DNA of 64,000 bases from Ditylenchus dipsaci (GCA_004194705.1 SADC01000147.1:434001-498000), one strand, 5' to 3'. Positions 17,817-29,384 are shown, counted from the first letter of the stretch. The notes: generated from the letters alone by a model not told the origin. Numbers and translations: made by a program.

Positions 17817-18317
17817 TAATTTCTTAAAGTTATTTGAAAATTCACTTTTCAATTTTTTATTGTTTTATTTGATTTTAAAATTGAAGTTATTTTAGTCTAA
17901 ATAGTCTAAAAAATTTCTGTTTTATGATCACAATAAGGAAAATGAAAGCGTTTTAGAAAGCTCTTAGTATGAGACGTATTCTAGTATTTTAGTCTTCTAA
18001 TAATGATGATATTTTGAAAACTAACCATTGCTCTCAAAATGTGAGGTCATTTTGAGAAGTTGGCGAGCAATTTTATACTTTGACTGGTCCAAAGTTAAAA
18101 TCAGAGTATGCCGCTTAATCATATTTTAACACTATGTTGTAGCGCAGTTCAAAAGCTACAAGAACCATTCTGCTTGATAGTTTTTGAAAATCTGTGTGTT
18201 GAGATATGATCTTTTGAATGCCGAATGTAAATAGGTACCCAGCAGGGACACAGGACAGTTGGCATCGATGCCAACTGTCCACTTAGTTATGTTTTGATGA
18301 CAATACTTATTTTTAAG

Positions 18318-18904
18318 CAGGGATGAGCTTTTGTAACTATTTGCGGGAAATAGTTACAAATTTTTGCATTTGAAAAATAGTTACAGCCTGTAACTATTCT
18401 TGTAACTATTTCTCGCCACGAAAGTAATAATTAAAAAAAAAAAGTTACAGCGTGTAACGATTTTTGTCTTCGCTGTAGTTTCTCGGCACGAAATCAGCAA
18501 TTAAAATGTTTTTAAATCAAATTTGGTCGATTTTGTAAAAATTTCAGGGTAGGCAAAAACCAGAAGGTCCCACTCCAGAATGGCCAAAAGCCAAAATAAT
18601 TGTTTTTTTGGGATTTTACTAAAGGAGGGTGAACTTGTTGCGAAAAAATCGACTGAGCGGATCAGAATTCCAGTCAGATGGGCTTAATCGCTCAGAATTG
18701 CACTTTATTCCACTTTAAACCACCCTAAACTAAATTTCTAAAAATCGTTACACGCTGTAACTATTTTTTTAAAATTATTACTTTCGTGGCGAGAAATAGT
18801 TACAAGAATAGTTACAAAGGTCGAATAGTTACAGACTGTAACTATTTTTCAAATGCAAAAATTTGTAACTATTTCCCGCAAATAGTTACAAAAGCTCATC
18901 CCTG
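18318..18904. mobile_element. MITE built on TAGTTACAA words
   Basis: Ends CAGGGATGAGCTTTTGTAAC and its complement. Both arms are made of AATAGTTACA / TGTAACTATT words in several orientations over about 180 bp. The unique centre (about 18500-18740) has no ORF. Confidence 0.8.
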
Positions 18905-19524
18905 TTTTAAGTAAATTTTTTTGTTTTAAGAGATCATAGTAGCCAAGATTTCTTCAGAAATCTGATTCACTCAATATAGTTTTAAGAAAATGCTTAGTTC
19001 TCGAGATGTAAGCTAAAGTTGGAAAACAGACAGCATTTACCTGTATTTTTCGAATTTTTTATCATATCTCGACAACTGAGTATTTTTTTTTGAAAATCTG
19101 TCCAGTGATTTAGATCCCCAAGCAAATTTCAGCTAACAACCCAAGCTCAGAATTTAAAAAAATGGCGCCCCTGGTTTGTGAGCAAAACTGGTTAATTACA
19201 ACAAAATAATGAGACACCTACTACTTTGGTACTTTGGTTGAAAAACACACAGATGTGTCGTCTTTTTGTCTTAGTAACAATTCTTCTTAATTATTTCATG
19301 TTAAAAACAAAGAAACACATCCACCGTGTGTCTTTTTGACATAAAAACAGCAAAAAAAACACTACGATTACTCAGTACTAATTAGCACTAGGAACTAAAA
19401 TAGTATTTAGTACTAAATTAGTACTTTATGCAGGGCTGCCATCTCGAAATTAAAAAAAAGAACATTTGGGGAAAATGGACGTTTTGACTATTTTTTGAAG
19501 AAAAATGTGTATTTTATCTGGCTT

Positions 19525-19847
19525 GAGTATAGAATCCCCCCCACGGGAAGTGATCAGATCGAGGAGATAACATCATATTCGTGTTTCTCGACCCCGCTTT
19601 CATGAGAAAGCCGGCTGTTTTTTCGGTTCTGAGAAAAAAAATCTTTTTCGATCCACAGGGGGTATCGTGGTTTTTTTTATAGAAATTTGAAAAATTGAAT
19701 TGGCGCCTTTGAATTTTGAAGGGATTAAGGGCTGTAAAGGGAGGGGAAGGGAATAAAAGGGGCCACTAATGACTCAGGGCCACTAACAAGAAGATGTTGA
19801 ACAGAGTTTTGAATACTGGGGTCTACCGCATAAATAAACTCTGGTAT
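19525..19847. mobile_element. Family C element, left part, interrupted by LTR
   Basis: Starts AGAATCCCCCCCACGGG and follows the family C arm through ATAAACTCTGGTAT, where the sequence breaks into the LTR at 19848 exactly where other copies continue with GCATG. Confidence 0.75.
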
Positions 19848-20005
19848 TGTTGTGTGGGAAGTGTTATTCGTATCTGTTACTGACACGACATCGAGTCTTC
19901 TGTTGACTCGTGTCGCTCTGTCAATCAATTGTTATCATTCGTTCCGTTATAAAATTATCTTGTTGGTTCGCTCTGCTATCTCTCTCAGCTCTCAAGAACA
20001 CAACA
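19848..20005 (+). mobile_element. LTR of a retrotransposon (158 bp)
   Basis: Begins TGTTGTG and ends CACAACA, a 7-bp inverted LTR end of the TG...CA type. It is followed two bases later by TGGCGCAGTC (20008-20017), in the position of a tRNA primer-binding site. No polyadenylation signal was identified with confidence. Confidence 0.7.
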
Positions 20006-20019
20006 ATTGGCGCAGTCAA

Positions 20020-20113
20020 ATGGATTCAGAACAACTCAAAGCTATTTTGAAGCTCAAGCGCAGCAAAATCAGCTTCTAGTGCAATCTCTCAAAGAAATGT
20101 TTCAAGCCTTGGG
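20020..20113 (+). pseudogene. Gag N-terminus of a Ty3/gypsy-like element, truncated at assembly gap
   Basis: ATG at 20020, three bases after the primer-binding site, opens MDSEQLKAIL; a one-base shift restores EAQAQQNQLLVQSLKEMFQA, a glutamine-rich helix typical of Gag N-termini. The sequence meets the N gap at 20114 and no pol domains are present on the other side, so the body of the element is missing or unassembled. Placement in Ty3/gypsy rests on layout only; BEL/Pao is possible. Confidence 0.55.
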
Positions 20114-20130
20114 NNNNNNNNNNNNNNNNN
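20114..20130. other. Assembly gap (17 N)
   Basis: Seventeen ambiguous bases. The sequence to the right does not look like a continuation of the retroelement, so the gap is probably much larger than 17 bases. Confidence 0.95.
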
Positions 20131-21350
20131 CATTTTCTTCAAGCGAATTTTACTTGGAAACTTGTACTAAGTTCGGAAAATAAAATTTTTATAGTCGATT
20201 TCAAAGTCACCGAGAAGAAATTTCAATATACGCAGCGCGTTTTTGATCATTGTAATCTTGTGACATTTATATTCGAGCTAAATTCCGAGCGATATCGTTT
20301 CATTCGATTAACTGTAATTTCGGCAATATAATTCGGGTTTACAATACGAATTTTGCCAAAGATTTAAAATATAGCTATTTTTCGACCTCGAAAGATTGCA
20401 AATTTTATCGATGAAGACTTATTTTGTTCTTATTACCCGCTTTTTGTAGTGCGAGTTTCTAAACAAAACGAAAAAAGTAAGGTTCGCGACCCGATATTAC
20501 GATAAAGGCGAAATTTTCAAAAAAATATACCGGTCGAAGCACACGATGTTATTGCTTAATTTTAAGCGAAACATCGTGCAAAATCAAACGGTGATGACTT
20601 AGAGTTGCGTGAAAAAAGTAAAATATTAAATATAAATTTTTTATAAAGTACGATTAGATCATTTTTTACGGGTTATATAGAAAATTTTAGCTTAAAAAGG
20701 CGAAAAAACCTAGTAAAACTATAAATTTTATTTTAAATAAAATGGCCGACAATTTGAATACAAACTGATTTTTTTGTCGTGTACTAATTTTCTTGTCGAG
20801 ACCAATTATAAATATTTTTCGCTTAATTTATTATAATATTAATTCTAATATAATTATTTTTTTTTTGTGAATTGATCAAATTTGAAAGGGAGATTATTGT
20901 CCTGACTAATTTTAAAAATTTGCTTAAAAATTTGGATATAAATTTGAATTTTGTTGTCAAATTTTAAAATTTGCTGATTTTATGTTAAAAAAGGGCTATA
21001 AAAAGAGGTATAATTTTGTTTGAAAATGGGGGAAATTTTTTTCCTGTGAATTTTGAAATGGATGGTGTCAAAATGGTAAAATCTGCATTTTTGCCACCAA
21101 ATTGGCGGAATTTCCCGCTTCTTATGTCGAAAAAGCCCTTAAAAAGGGGGTTTTAATTTGGGAGGAGGGAAATTGGCTGTCCTAGAAATAGCCTTTCTAT
21201 AGCTACTTTACCTAAACTCAAAATTCTCTGACTGGAAATGGCAGTGGTTCTTTAATAAGCCATCTTTTATAGCATACGAAACATAACAACGCAAATTAAT
21301 GCAAAATCATCGGGCGGGTATATAAAAGAGGGTCTTCTCTACATATTTTA
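20131..21350. other. AT-rich sequence without recognised features
   Basis: No TIR elements, splice-like exons or known domains were recognised. Unusually repeat-poor compared with the rest of the window. Confidence 0.4.
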
Positions 21351-21416
21351 AAAAAGTATCTTAAAATGGCACGGTCATTTACTACCCTCTATAATGGTAT
21401 GCTTTATTTTATTTAG

Positions 21417-21579
21417 GTGGAATTGATGAGTACAAAAATTAATAAAATAGAAGAAAGAAACTCAGCTTATGGATACTCAATTGTTCTACATGCAGTGGCT
21501 TCCCTTTTCCACAAAAAGCTTACAGAAAATAAAAAAGGCTTGTCTGAGCGTGTTTATAATTTATTAAAAAAATTTAGAC
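21417..21579 (+). CDS. Orphan exon, unknown protein
   Basis: An acceptor TTTATTTTATTTAG is followed by 54 open codons (VELMSTKINKIEERNSAYGY, then SIVLHAVASLFHKKLTENKK, GLSERVYNLLKKFR) and a donor C|GTAAGT. Helical, charged composition and both consensus splice sites argue for a real exon, or a start at the ATG at 21426. No family recognised. It may be an upstream exon of the TBC gene at 25.3-26.6 kb; TBC signature motifs are absent here. Confidence 0.4.
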
Positions 21580-21599
21580 GTAAGTTTTTTTTGTAAAGA

Positions 21600-22215
21600 A
21601 TTACTTTCGAGAAATATCAATCGCGAAAAGTTAGCACTCACTTTAAAAGTTCTGCCGCGGAAGTGTTTGACTCGTTTTTTCTGTATTTGAAGCTTTTTCT
21701 TATTTACAACCTCTACACTATTTGAAGCCCTGATCTCCTATAACAACATGGCTCTTACAGATTTATAATGCGTAAAAAAGTTAAAGAAATACCCACAAGA
21801 ATGCCACTTTTGTGTGCATCTTTCAAATCAAACCTTCAATTTTAAAATTTTGGCGTTAGGTGAAAATTCTAACTTTTCCCCTATCCACATCCTTATTCCG
21901 TGCCATTCCTCGCCTTTAATACCGCAAAAGAGTACACAATGGTGGCCGCCAGTGAAGAAGATCTCAACTTTATTCAATGTTAAGTTTGAGAAATGCACCC
22001 AGAAATGGCAGTTGCGACCATTCCTGTGGTTATTTATTTAATTTTTTACACATTATGAAATCTGTGAAAACATGGTTGTATAGGAGAATAGCGCTTCATA
22101 AAAGTGTAAAGGTTGTAAATAAGAAAAAGCGTCAAGTACAGAAAAAAGAGTCAAACACTTCGCGGGCAGAAATTTCAAGTGAGTGCGAACTTTTCGAACG
22201 ATCTGATAATAGCTT
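21600..22215. mobile_element. Inverted-repeat element, ~150-bp diverged arms
   Basis: Left arm AAAGTTAGCACTCACTTTAA, AAGTGTTTGACTCGTTTTTT, CTTTTTCTTATTTACAACCT; the right arm carries the complements (22069-22215). The ORFs across the arms are products of the repeat. Confidence 0.65.
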
Positions 22216-22494
22216 GTTTTAAAGCAGATTTTAAAAATTTTCGCATTCTTTAAAAGCCTTACAAAAAGCCTACCTTTGAACGACAAGGGCACTAAACAAA
22301 AATCGACTTTTTGGCATTCTATACCAACTAAAATTTTATTTCAAGAAAATCGATAAATACAAAAACGGCTAACTGTAACAAATGATGACCCGGTGGTTTT
22401 TTAAGGATATGTTTAAACTAGTCGATTTGCTTGAAAAACTGCACTTTGAATTTAAAAATCGATTTTAAATTTTAAATTCCGTTATACCGTATTT

Positions 22495-22527
22495 ACGGGC
22501 ATGCCCGTTTAATAGAGTAATACGGTA
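22495..22527. mobile_element. Minimal family A copy (33 bp)
   Basis: TACCGTATTTACGGGCATGCCCGTTTAATAG... consists of only the two outer ends and one palindromic block CGGGCATGCCCG, ending TAATACGGTA. No interior at all. Confidence 0.65.
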
Positions 22528-23280
22528 AATATACATAAAAATACACGATATACACACAATTTCAACAAGACACACAACACTGAGATTATATTGGAGACTC
22601 TTTCTCTTCTACCACGCTAAGCCCCCAGAGGTCGGGCCGTCTACTGCATGATCTGCTCGGATATAATAACCGGAACTAGCACCAAGCCTGGCTTCGACAT
22701 TCAGAGCTCGTTGCATCTTGATCGCTCTCTTGTTTTTGGGTCAACATTAGTCTTCGCGCCATCCACCATCTTTACTCCGTTCGGAATATTGTCAAAATGA
22801 AAAAGTTGACGGACACGGACAATTGTTCTTGGCGATGATTGTTCCCGGCCTATATAAAATGACCGATTGTTCCGGCTCATATAAAAAGGACATTTCTTCT
22901 CGGCTTAATTTATGAACTTTTTGACTAGGTGACTAATTAATTTTATTGTTTTTTAAATGTTTTGGACTAGGAATCCTCTAAGTTTCGAAATTCAATGGAT
23001 TTCTACGGTATTTCAATGGCAAGATGATGGATCCGATAAATAACCCCAAATTTCGTGGTTGAAATGTGAATTCTTCTACAAAACTTAAATTTCTTCTGGT
23101 CATTTGGTCATAGACACGGTCATTTTGTCCGAAAAAGTCAGGTAGGCTAAAGTAAAAACATTTTTTGGGCTGGGTGGTGAACAAATGTCCGGACGGATAG
23201 GACAATTGTTCAACCAATTTTCCAGCTGTCAAATTAGACAAATAGGATTAGATTAGAATAAATCACTAATCTAGACTATT
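22528..23280. other. No recognised gene; possible degraded retroelement sequence
   Basis: A comparatively GC-rich patch (22590-22790) lies in AT-rich surroundings with no intact domain. TGTTCCGGC / TGTTCCCGGC words repeat at 22835-22880. Nothing firm can be assigned. Confidence 0.3.
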
Positions 23281-23553
23281 GTTGACTATACTGGGGTTGA
23301 CAACCGTATTTATTTTGATAACTGGTCAGTCTCTAATAACTGGGCACCCTAAAACGCAATTTTTCCTTGATCTAGATGCTTTTATATCAAAATTTTTGCA
23401 GAGCAGTAAGAGTTTTGAAGCATTTTGTTCAAATTTGTGCCACTTTCATTATTCGAATGCTTGTGTTCAGATTTTTATTTTTTATTATGTTCATAGTATC
23501 ACATGATAATTCAGTAAAAATTTTTGCTTCGGCTAAACTTTTGCACATCGAAG

Positions 23554-23727
23554 ATGAAATCAAAGCAAGCAGCCCAAGAAAGCTCGAGTCTTACGCGAAT
23601 GAATACAAAGCTCAAAGTGATTAAGCACGCTGAATACGTTTCAGATAATAATGCGGCGAAGAAGTTATGAATCAGCAGAGGAAGAGTTTTCAGATGGCGT
23701 AAACGAAAAGATCAGCTCAGGCGGTAA
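23554..23727 (+). pseudogene. Pogo/CENP-B-type HTH DNA-binding domain relic
   Basis: Frame from ATG 23554 reads MKSKQAAQESSSLTRMNT, then KLKVIKHAEYVSDNNAAKKL, TGA (23668), ISRGRVFRWRKRKDQLRR, TAA (23725). The K-x-V-I-x-x-A-E ... AAKKL-x-I-S ... V-x-R-W-R-K-x-K-x-Q-L pattern is the psq-like helix-turn-helix at the N-terminus of pogo-type transposases and CENP-B. The TGA in the turn and the early stop make it a relic or a host gene with an indel. No DDE domain follows; a large palindrome starts at about 23728. Upstream (23290-23350) are eroded family B-like words. Confidence 0.6.
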
Positions 23728-24634
23728 TTAACTGGTGACAAATAAGTTCGTGGACAACATTCGGGCTAATTGTTTGGGAGAAAATTTTTTTTGTAAAAAT
23801 ATTCCAAAGATATGGTTTTGTAGCCCTTTCTCTCCTCTTCAAAATGGTATATACAATTTTCCTTAACGATGGAATTATGATTCAAAATTTGGAAAAAGAT
23901 GAAGGGAAGGAAATTTAGATGAATTTGGTATTAATTGTCGACATTATCACTCTCTTTTCTGCATGCTTCAATAAAAAAAATTTATTTCGAAAATCATTGT
24001 AAATATATATATCTTGTAGCAAGTCTAGACGTCTATCGAACGGTATATAAAGTTATTTTTTATTCATGAAAAAGGCTCCCTGCGCCTCAATGTTGTCATT
24101 TGCGGAGTCTTTTTTTGCATTCTGGTTCATTTGTTGAGGAATGGCATCCCACTCTCGGACCAAAGAAGCTTTCAAATTCAGGCGATAGAATTGTGGCTCG
24201 GAGCAGGCCTTGGATATACAAGTAGTCATGACATTGAGGTCAGGAGAATTGGATGCCATACTCAACAAATGACAACATTGAGGCGCAGGAGGCCTTTTTC
24301 ATGAATAAAAATAACTTTATATACCGTTCGATTAGACGTCTAGACTTGCTACAAGATTATATATTTACAATGATTTTCGGAAATAAATTTTTTTTTATTG
24401 AAGCATGCAGAAAAGAGAGTGATAATGTCGACAATTAATACTAAGTTTATCTAAATTTCCTTCCTTCACCCTTTGTCCAAATTTTTGAATCATAATCCAT
24501 CGTTAAGGAAAATTGTATATACATTTTGAAGAGGAGAGAAAGGGCTACAAAACATATCTTTGAATATTTTTACGAAAAAATTTTTGTCCCAAACAATTAG
24601 CCGAATGTGTCCACGAACTTATTTGTCACAGTTA
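23728..24634. mobile_element. 0.9-kb palindrome with ~370-bp arms
   Basis: Left arm from TAACTGGTGACAAATAAG to about 24110, right arm 24255-24634 ending CTTATTTGTCACAGTTA. Arms match over their full length with scattered indels (for example CGAACGGTATATAAAGTTAT in both). The spacer of about 140 bp contains no ORF worth calling. Confidence 0.85.
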
Positions 24635-25317
24635 TTACATCTAATCAAGTGTTTTAATTTTTAATAGTACAGTATCTCCGATTGCAAAGGGCGGGTAATG
24701 ATCGGCTGGTGAAGGAAGAAAGCTTACATTTGTAGATCTCAAGAGGGAATCGTTAAGCAGTAGAGTTGGCCCGGAATCCCGGCCCTTTTTGGGATCCCAG
24801 TTCCGGTCGTGACAAAATATGTAATTCCGCTTCTGGTTTTTACAAGACTAAAATTCCAACTCTGGTTACGGTCCAAATATTGATTCGAAGCCAACTCTAT
24901 CAGGCAACATCAATGTACGTCTACTTGGACTGAATCACCAAGTCGTTCAAAAGTATTTTGTAAAAAAAAGTTGTAGCTGTACATTTGTTTTAGACTGCGG
25001 AATAACTGTGCGTGTCATCGGCCGAGTACACTTTACTGGAAATCCGAAACACGGTTTAAGCTCTCTAAAGCACCTTTTATGACGTGAAACGGGTAGAAAA
25101 CACATTTTTAAGTGTGGAAGGACATTTTTTGAAAAAAAAGTGTGTTGTTTTTGTCCTCTCTGTGGCTTGAATGAATCGCTTATCCAAATTGTCTTATTTG
25201 CTCACGCAATTGTCCGGGTTCCTAACAATTCCCAACTCAAAAATGTTTATAACTTTTTAGGCCCCTGCAGAGACAATCTATTTATTTTCTATTTTGTATT
25301 TATATTTTTCAATTTAG

Positions 25318-26632
25318 CTGAATTTCAAGACTATGTAAGTGAAAGTATATTTGTGGAAAGCACTAACAAATGGATGTCAGACTTTTTGATTGGTACGCTT
25401 CCAAACAATCTAGTTCTTAGACTGTGGGATGCATATCTAGTAAATTGTTATCTAATAATGACCACTTGCAAAAATATACTTTTTTTCAGAGCAAAGAAAA
25501 CGGTTTCACGCAGCTTCATACTTTAGTGTGCGTCGCTTTGATCACCATCTTTGACATGCAAATACGAGGTTTAGCAATGACACTGTTGGTTGTTTTTTAT
25601 GTAATTTTTCACTCTAGTTTTTTACTAACATCCAAGTACACAGCAGCGGCAAAGCCTTGAAAAAAAATCACTGAAAAAATTGCTGCTGTTCAAAAAGAGT
25701 TCATGGGTTTTAGACAGAAATTTCACAATTCATTTGGATGAGTATAAAATGGGTATAAAACCGCCGCCTCTTTACTGTAAATCTCCCGCTTTTCTGTCTT
25801 AATTCCCCGCCTAACTTTAAAATTGAACTTTCCACCCTTTTTCAACGGCAAAATTTTAAAATTTTTAACACTATCTTGTAGCGTTGGAGTTCAGCTTTCT
25901 AATGAGCTTAAAATTGAATTGTAAGATTTAAAAAAATTTAAAGATATTTACATATTTGAATGGAAGGACCCGAACTAAAAACTTAACTTATCCGGATACG
26001 TCAATCTCTTAATTCTTAAACTTATACAGTGAAGTGTTGTATCTCATAAGAAAGCTGAGATCCAAGGCTACATATTCGTTTCAATTTTTTTAAATTATGT
26101 TAAAATCCGGTAGAAAATTTAAGACAAAAAGGCGGGAGATTTAAGATAATAGGCGGAAGATATCGATTCATCTATTCCTTTTAGCGCTAATTTGAATTTT
26201 AAAAAAGCTAGAAGGGCTGTATTAAAATTGAATTGTAAGATTTAAAAAAATTTAAAGATATTTACATATTTGAATGGAGGGACCCGAACTAAAAACTTAA
26301 CTTATCCGGATACGGTCGAAAATCGGTCGAATTTAGTGTTATCGTACTCAGCACATCGCATTATTTCATTTGAGCCCAAACACTTAATTTCCAATTTTTT
26401 GAGGGGTCCGACCAAACTACAAAATTACAGAACTTGTCTTTTAAATCTTTTCAGCCGTATTGTAAATAAATTGCAAATTTACCAGGATACAACGAAAAAA
26501 ATTGAACATAATCAAAAAAATTTTTTACAAAATATAAAAGAAAAGACAATGAAATGGAATGAGACTAATATTGAAGAACTGTTGAGAAAAGCAACAATTT
26601 ATGCTGAAGCGTTGCAGTCCGAAAACTTTTAA
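25318..26632 (+). CDS. TBC-domain (Rab-GAP) protein, TBC1D22-like, C-terminal exons
   Basis: Exon 25318-25439 encodes SIFVESTNKWMSDFLIGTLP then NNLVLRLWDAYL; exon 25490 to about 25568, after a 50-bp GT-AG intron, encodes SKENGFTQLHTLVCVALITI. W-M-x2-F-L-x4-LP-x5-LRLWD-x-YL followed by a long hydrophobic helix is the C-terminal third of a TBC domain; the GF-x2-L/FH-x-L-VC spacing is closest to TBC1D22. A final exon (about 26455-26632, stop TAA) gives KTMKWNETNIEELLRKATIY, fitting the last TBC helices. The phase across the 0.9-kb last intron does not close cleanly, so its boundaries are uncertain. The catalytic Arg and Gln fingers would lie in upstream exons not found here. TBC proteins accelerate GTP hydrolysis on Rab GTPases. 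Confidence 0.65.
25909..26003 (+). repeat. Direct repeat copy 1 in TBC intron
   Basis: AAAATTGAATTGTAAGATTT through ACTTATCCGGATACG is repeated almost perfectly at 26225-26317. Confidence 0.8.
26225..26317 (+). repeat. Direct repeat copy 2 in TBC intron
   Basis: Second copy of the 25909-26003 segment, immediately upstream of the last TBC exon. Confidence 0.8.
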
Positions 26633-27740
26633 ATTCTATTTTTATAAACTACCTGTAAATTTTTAGAAAACTAGCGAAATTCGATCTATGTTTAGACTGA
26701 GGCATAAAATTCATAGTTGGTATTTGGTTCTGCCCCTATTTTGTTATTGTCATTTATGTTTGAATTTTTGTGTTTATATATTTTTTTTGAAACTTTTTGT
26801 CGTGGTCATGTGGTTCAAGATCTCAAGGAAAACAAAAAGAGAGAAATAAAAAAAGCGTAAAATTCAGATTAGGATGCGAAACTATTCTGTTATTTATTAT
26901 TCTGTTTATTTTTTTTATAAAAATTTGACAAAAACATACTCATTTATTCCAATAAATCATTTCTTCACATTTAAGTTATTGTTGAAACTTTGGAAGTTTT
27001 TAAATCAAATTTTTAAATTCGTAAAAGTGTCGCACATTTGAAAAACATACTCTTTCTTTTGAATATTGAGTCAAACTTTAAACTGAAAATTTAGGAATTT
27101 TTCGATTGAAACTACAAACAAAAAATAAGTTTTGTGCCAAAAGGCAAAATATTCACTTTGTCAATCTGAGCATTCTTTGAGATTTAGCGGTAACCTGGAA
27201 ATTCCCGGTATAATGCTGCAGATTTAATTTGAGGTTTTTTTATAATGTTTATTTATAATTTACGAAAAGTTATTATTAAAATTATTAAAATAATTGGTCT
27301 TTGCTGTAATCCTTCTTGCTCTGGCCTTTTTTTATACTTTTTTATATTTTTCGTAAAAAATGTTTCTTTGGTCTCTAAGCTCATGTTTCTGATTTTTTTG
27401 TTTCTCATTGCCTTAAAAAGCGTTTAAATGTGGCGGAAAAAGCTAATTATGTTTGAAAAATTAAGCCTCGGTGGCGCAAAAATTGTTACCAAATAAAAAT
27501 TGCACAAAAATGGTTCAAAAATGTGAAAGAAAAAACAACAGAGGGATCAAGAAAAAAAACTGCTGTTTATTGACTAGAGCCGCAATATAATAAACAACTT
27601 TTGGCGAAATGCAAAATTTAAAAGTTATTTATCTGTAGACTTGTTTATTCTTACAAAATCCATGTTTTCTTATATTTCACCGATGTTTGGACTTTTACTG
27701 GCAAACATGAGCTTTCCCTCATACTTTTATGTACACGAAT
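26633..27740. other. Intergenic, no recognised features
   Basis: AT-rich spacer between the TBC gene and PrimPol. A hydrophobic frame at 27245-27427 is compatible with chance in T-rich DNA. No TIR elements seen. Confidence 0.4.
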
Positions 27741-29384
27741 GGCTATCTCTTCAAATTCATCCTATCGAAGATGCCCATTGTTAAAAAGTACCCCGCAAAA
27801 GTACAACAAGCAAGATCTCGACTATAAAACCACCTGGAATTGAGCGTCAGCTAAAAGCTAATGACTTTCCTGTTTACGCAAAGCAAAATGATGCTTTTTT
27901 AATGCTAGATCCTGTCAATCATCCCAACCGACGAGTATTTGCATTCGAGTTTACTACACACAAACCAGGTAATGTTCAATGTATTAACTTTTATATAAAT
28001 TTTGAAGTAATTACAAAAAATATTTTCTCGAAAAATTGTTTCTTTAACCCAGAATTTGACAATAGGCACTAAAAATTTTAAATTTTTTTTTCTGTGTTTT
28101 TACATTTATTTTTTTAGGAATTCGAAAATTCACTGTTGGAGATCTAGATGAATTTTGTGATTGGTATATAACACCAACCACCACCCACGCTACTTCCATG
28201 AGCTTTTGGTGGAAAATCTGCCGAACAGACTGTTTCTAGATTGCGAATACAGCAAGTTCTACAACAAAAATGTGAATGAGCCTGATTTGATCAACCAATT
28301 GATATATGTTGTTGGAGATCTACTTGAAAATATGATTGGAGAACCAGTGGTAGGGCACAATATTTAACTGTAAAAAACTACCGTATTCACTCCTGTAGAA
28401 CAGTTAATTTAAAATGGTGTTTTTGGCATTGTGTTTTTAGCTCATTTCTTTACTACTGCTCTTATCCAAGTTACTGCCTAGGTCCTAGCTAGTGAGATGA
28501 GCTACAAAATAGCCAGTAACTTGAATGATAGTAATATTAAAAAAATGCCGAAAATGCAATGCTCAAAAAAATTTTTGAATTAGGGAGTGCTCTTCTATTA
28601 TAGTCAAATCCGGGGACTGGCCTAAGGTGGCGCTAAATCGAGGGTTTGACTTAATTTTTTTTTAAATCATTTATTTATTGTTATTTTTGGGCAACGTTAA
28701 ACCGAGGCTGACGTTAAATAGGGGTGACGTTAAATCGGTGGTTGACTGTATTTTACGCAGAGATTCTTATCCCATACCGGTTTTTTTGTCATGGTCTCTA
28801 CTGTTGTTTCTTTGGCTCAGGCTTAGGAGCGCGGTCGAAAAACCAACAAGGAAAACCAATAAAAAAAAATCGTGATCGACAAGACATAAGACGCGAAATG
28901 TTATTTGTTTACTAAATTCAATATTTTAGCCCAAAAGCTGTTTTCTGGCTCTGGAATCTTCTACAGACGACAAATTTTCCTGTCATCTTATAGTTCATTT
29001 GCCAAACAACAAATTATTTCCATCAACAGTGAGGATGAAAACAACAATTGATAGAATTGTCAAAGCTTGTGAAGATGCTAATGTCGGCATAATAGACAGC
29101 GGTAATCCATTGGCTCCAGAAAAGTGTTTTGTGGACAACACCATCTACACTAGAAACCGCAACTTCCGCATGTTTCTGTCTACGAAATGTGGGCAGGAGA
29201 CTCCACTTAAGCTGGCTGATTATTGCACATTCTATGCTAATAGATCTGAGCCACCGAGCGACAAACAAATATTTTTTGACTCATTGATTATTCCTAAGGA
29301 CTATCAGAACTACGGTTAGCTACACACTAAATTCAAAATCAAAAAATAGTCTTTTTAGGTATTCTGGACATGCACGGTCATTAA
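27741..29384 (+). CDS. PRIMPOL: PrimPol, DNA-directed primase/polymerase, apparently without zinc domain
   Basis: Archaeo-eukaryotic primase that restarts stalled replication forks by repriming, in nucleus and mitochondria. Exons: 27741-27968, 28118-28349, 28930-29314, 29359-29384. Start ATG 27741 (MAISSNSSYRRCPLLKSTPQ). Then RRVFAFEFTTHK, TVGDLDEFCDWY, motif I LFLDCEY (D-x-E), motif II SSTDDKFSCHLIVHL (S-x-H), motif III CFVDNTIYTRNRNFRMF (catalytic D and the R-x-R nucleotide contact). All three catalytic motifs are kept. After DYQNY a 44-bp intron leads to GILDMHGH and a stop, well before the UL52-like zinc-binding module of vertebrate PrimPol; no such exon is visible before the VPS51 stop. 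Frameshifts at about 27826 and 28172 are probably assembly errors. Convergent with VPS51. Confidence 0.88.
28599..28750. mobile_element. Family B element in PrimPol intron, word GTTAAATCGG
   Basis: TAGTCAAATCCGGGG at the left and GGTTGACTGTA at the right. Inside, ACGTTAAACCGAGG, ACGTTAAATAGGGG and ACGTTAAATCGGTGG are three diverged copies of one word. Confidence 0.7.
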
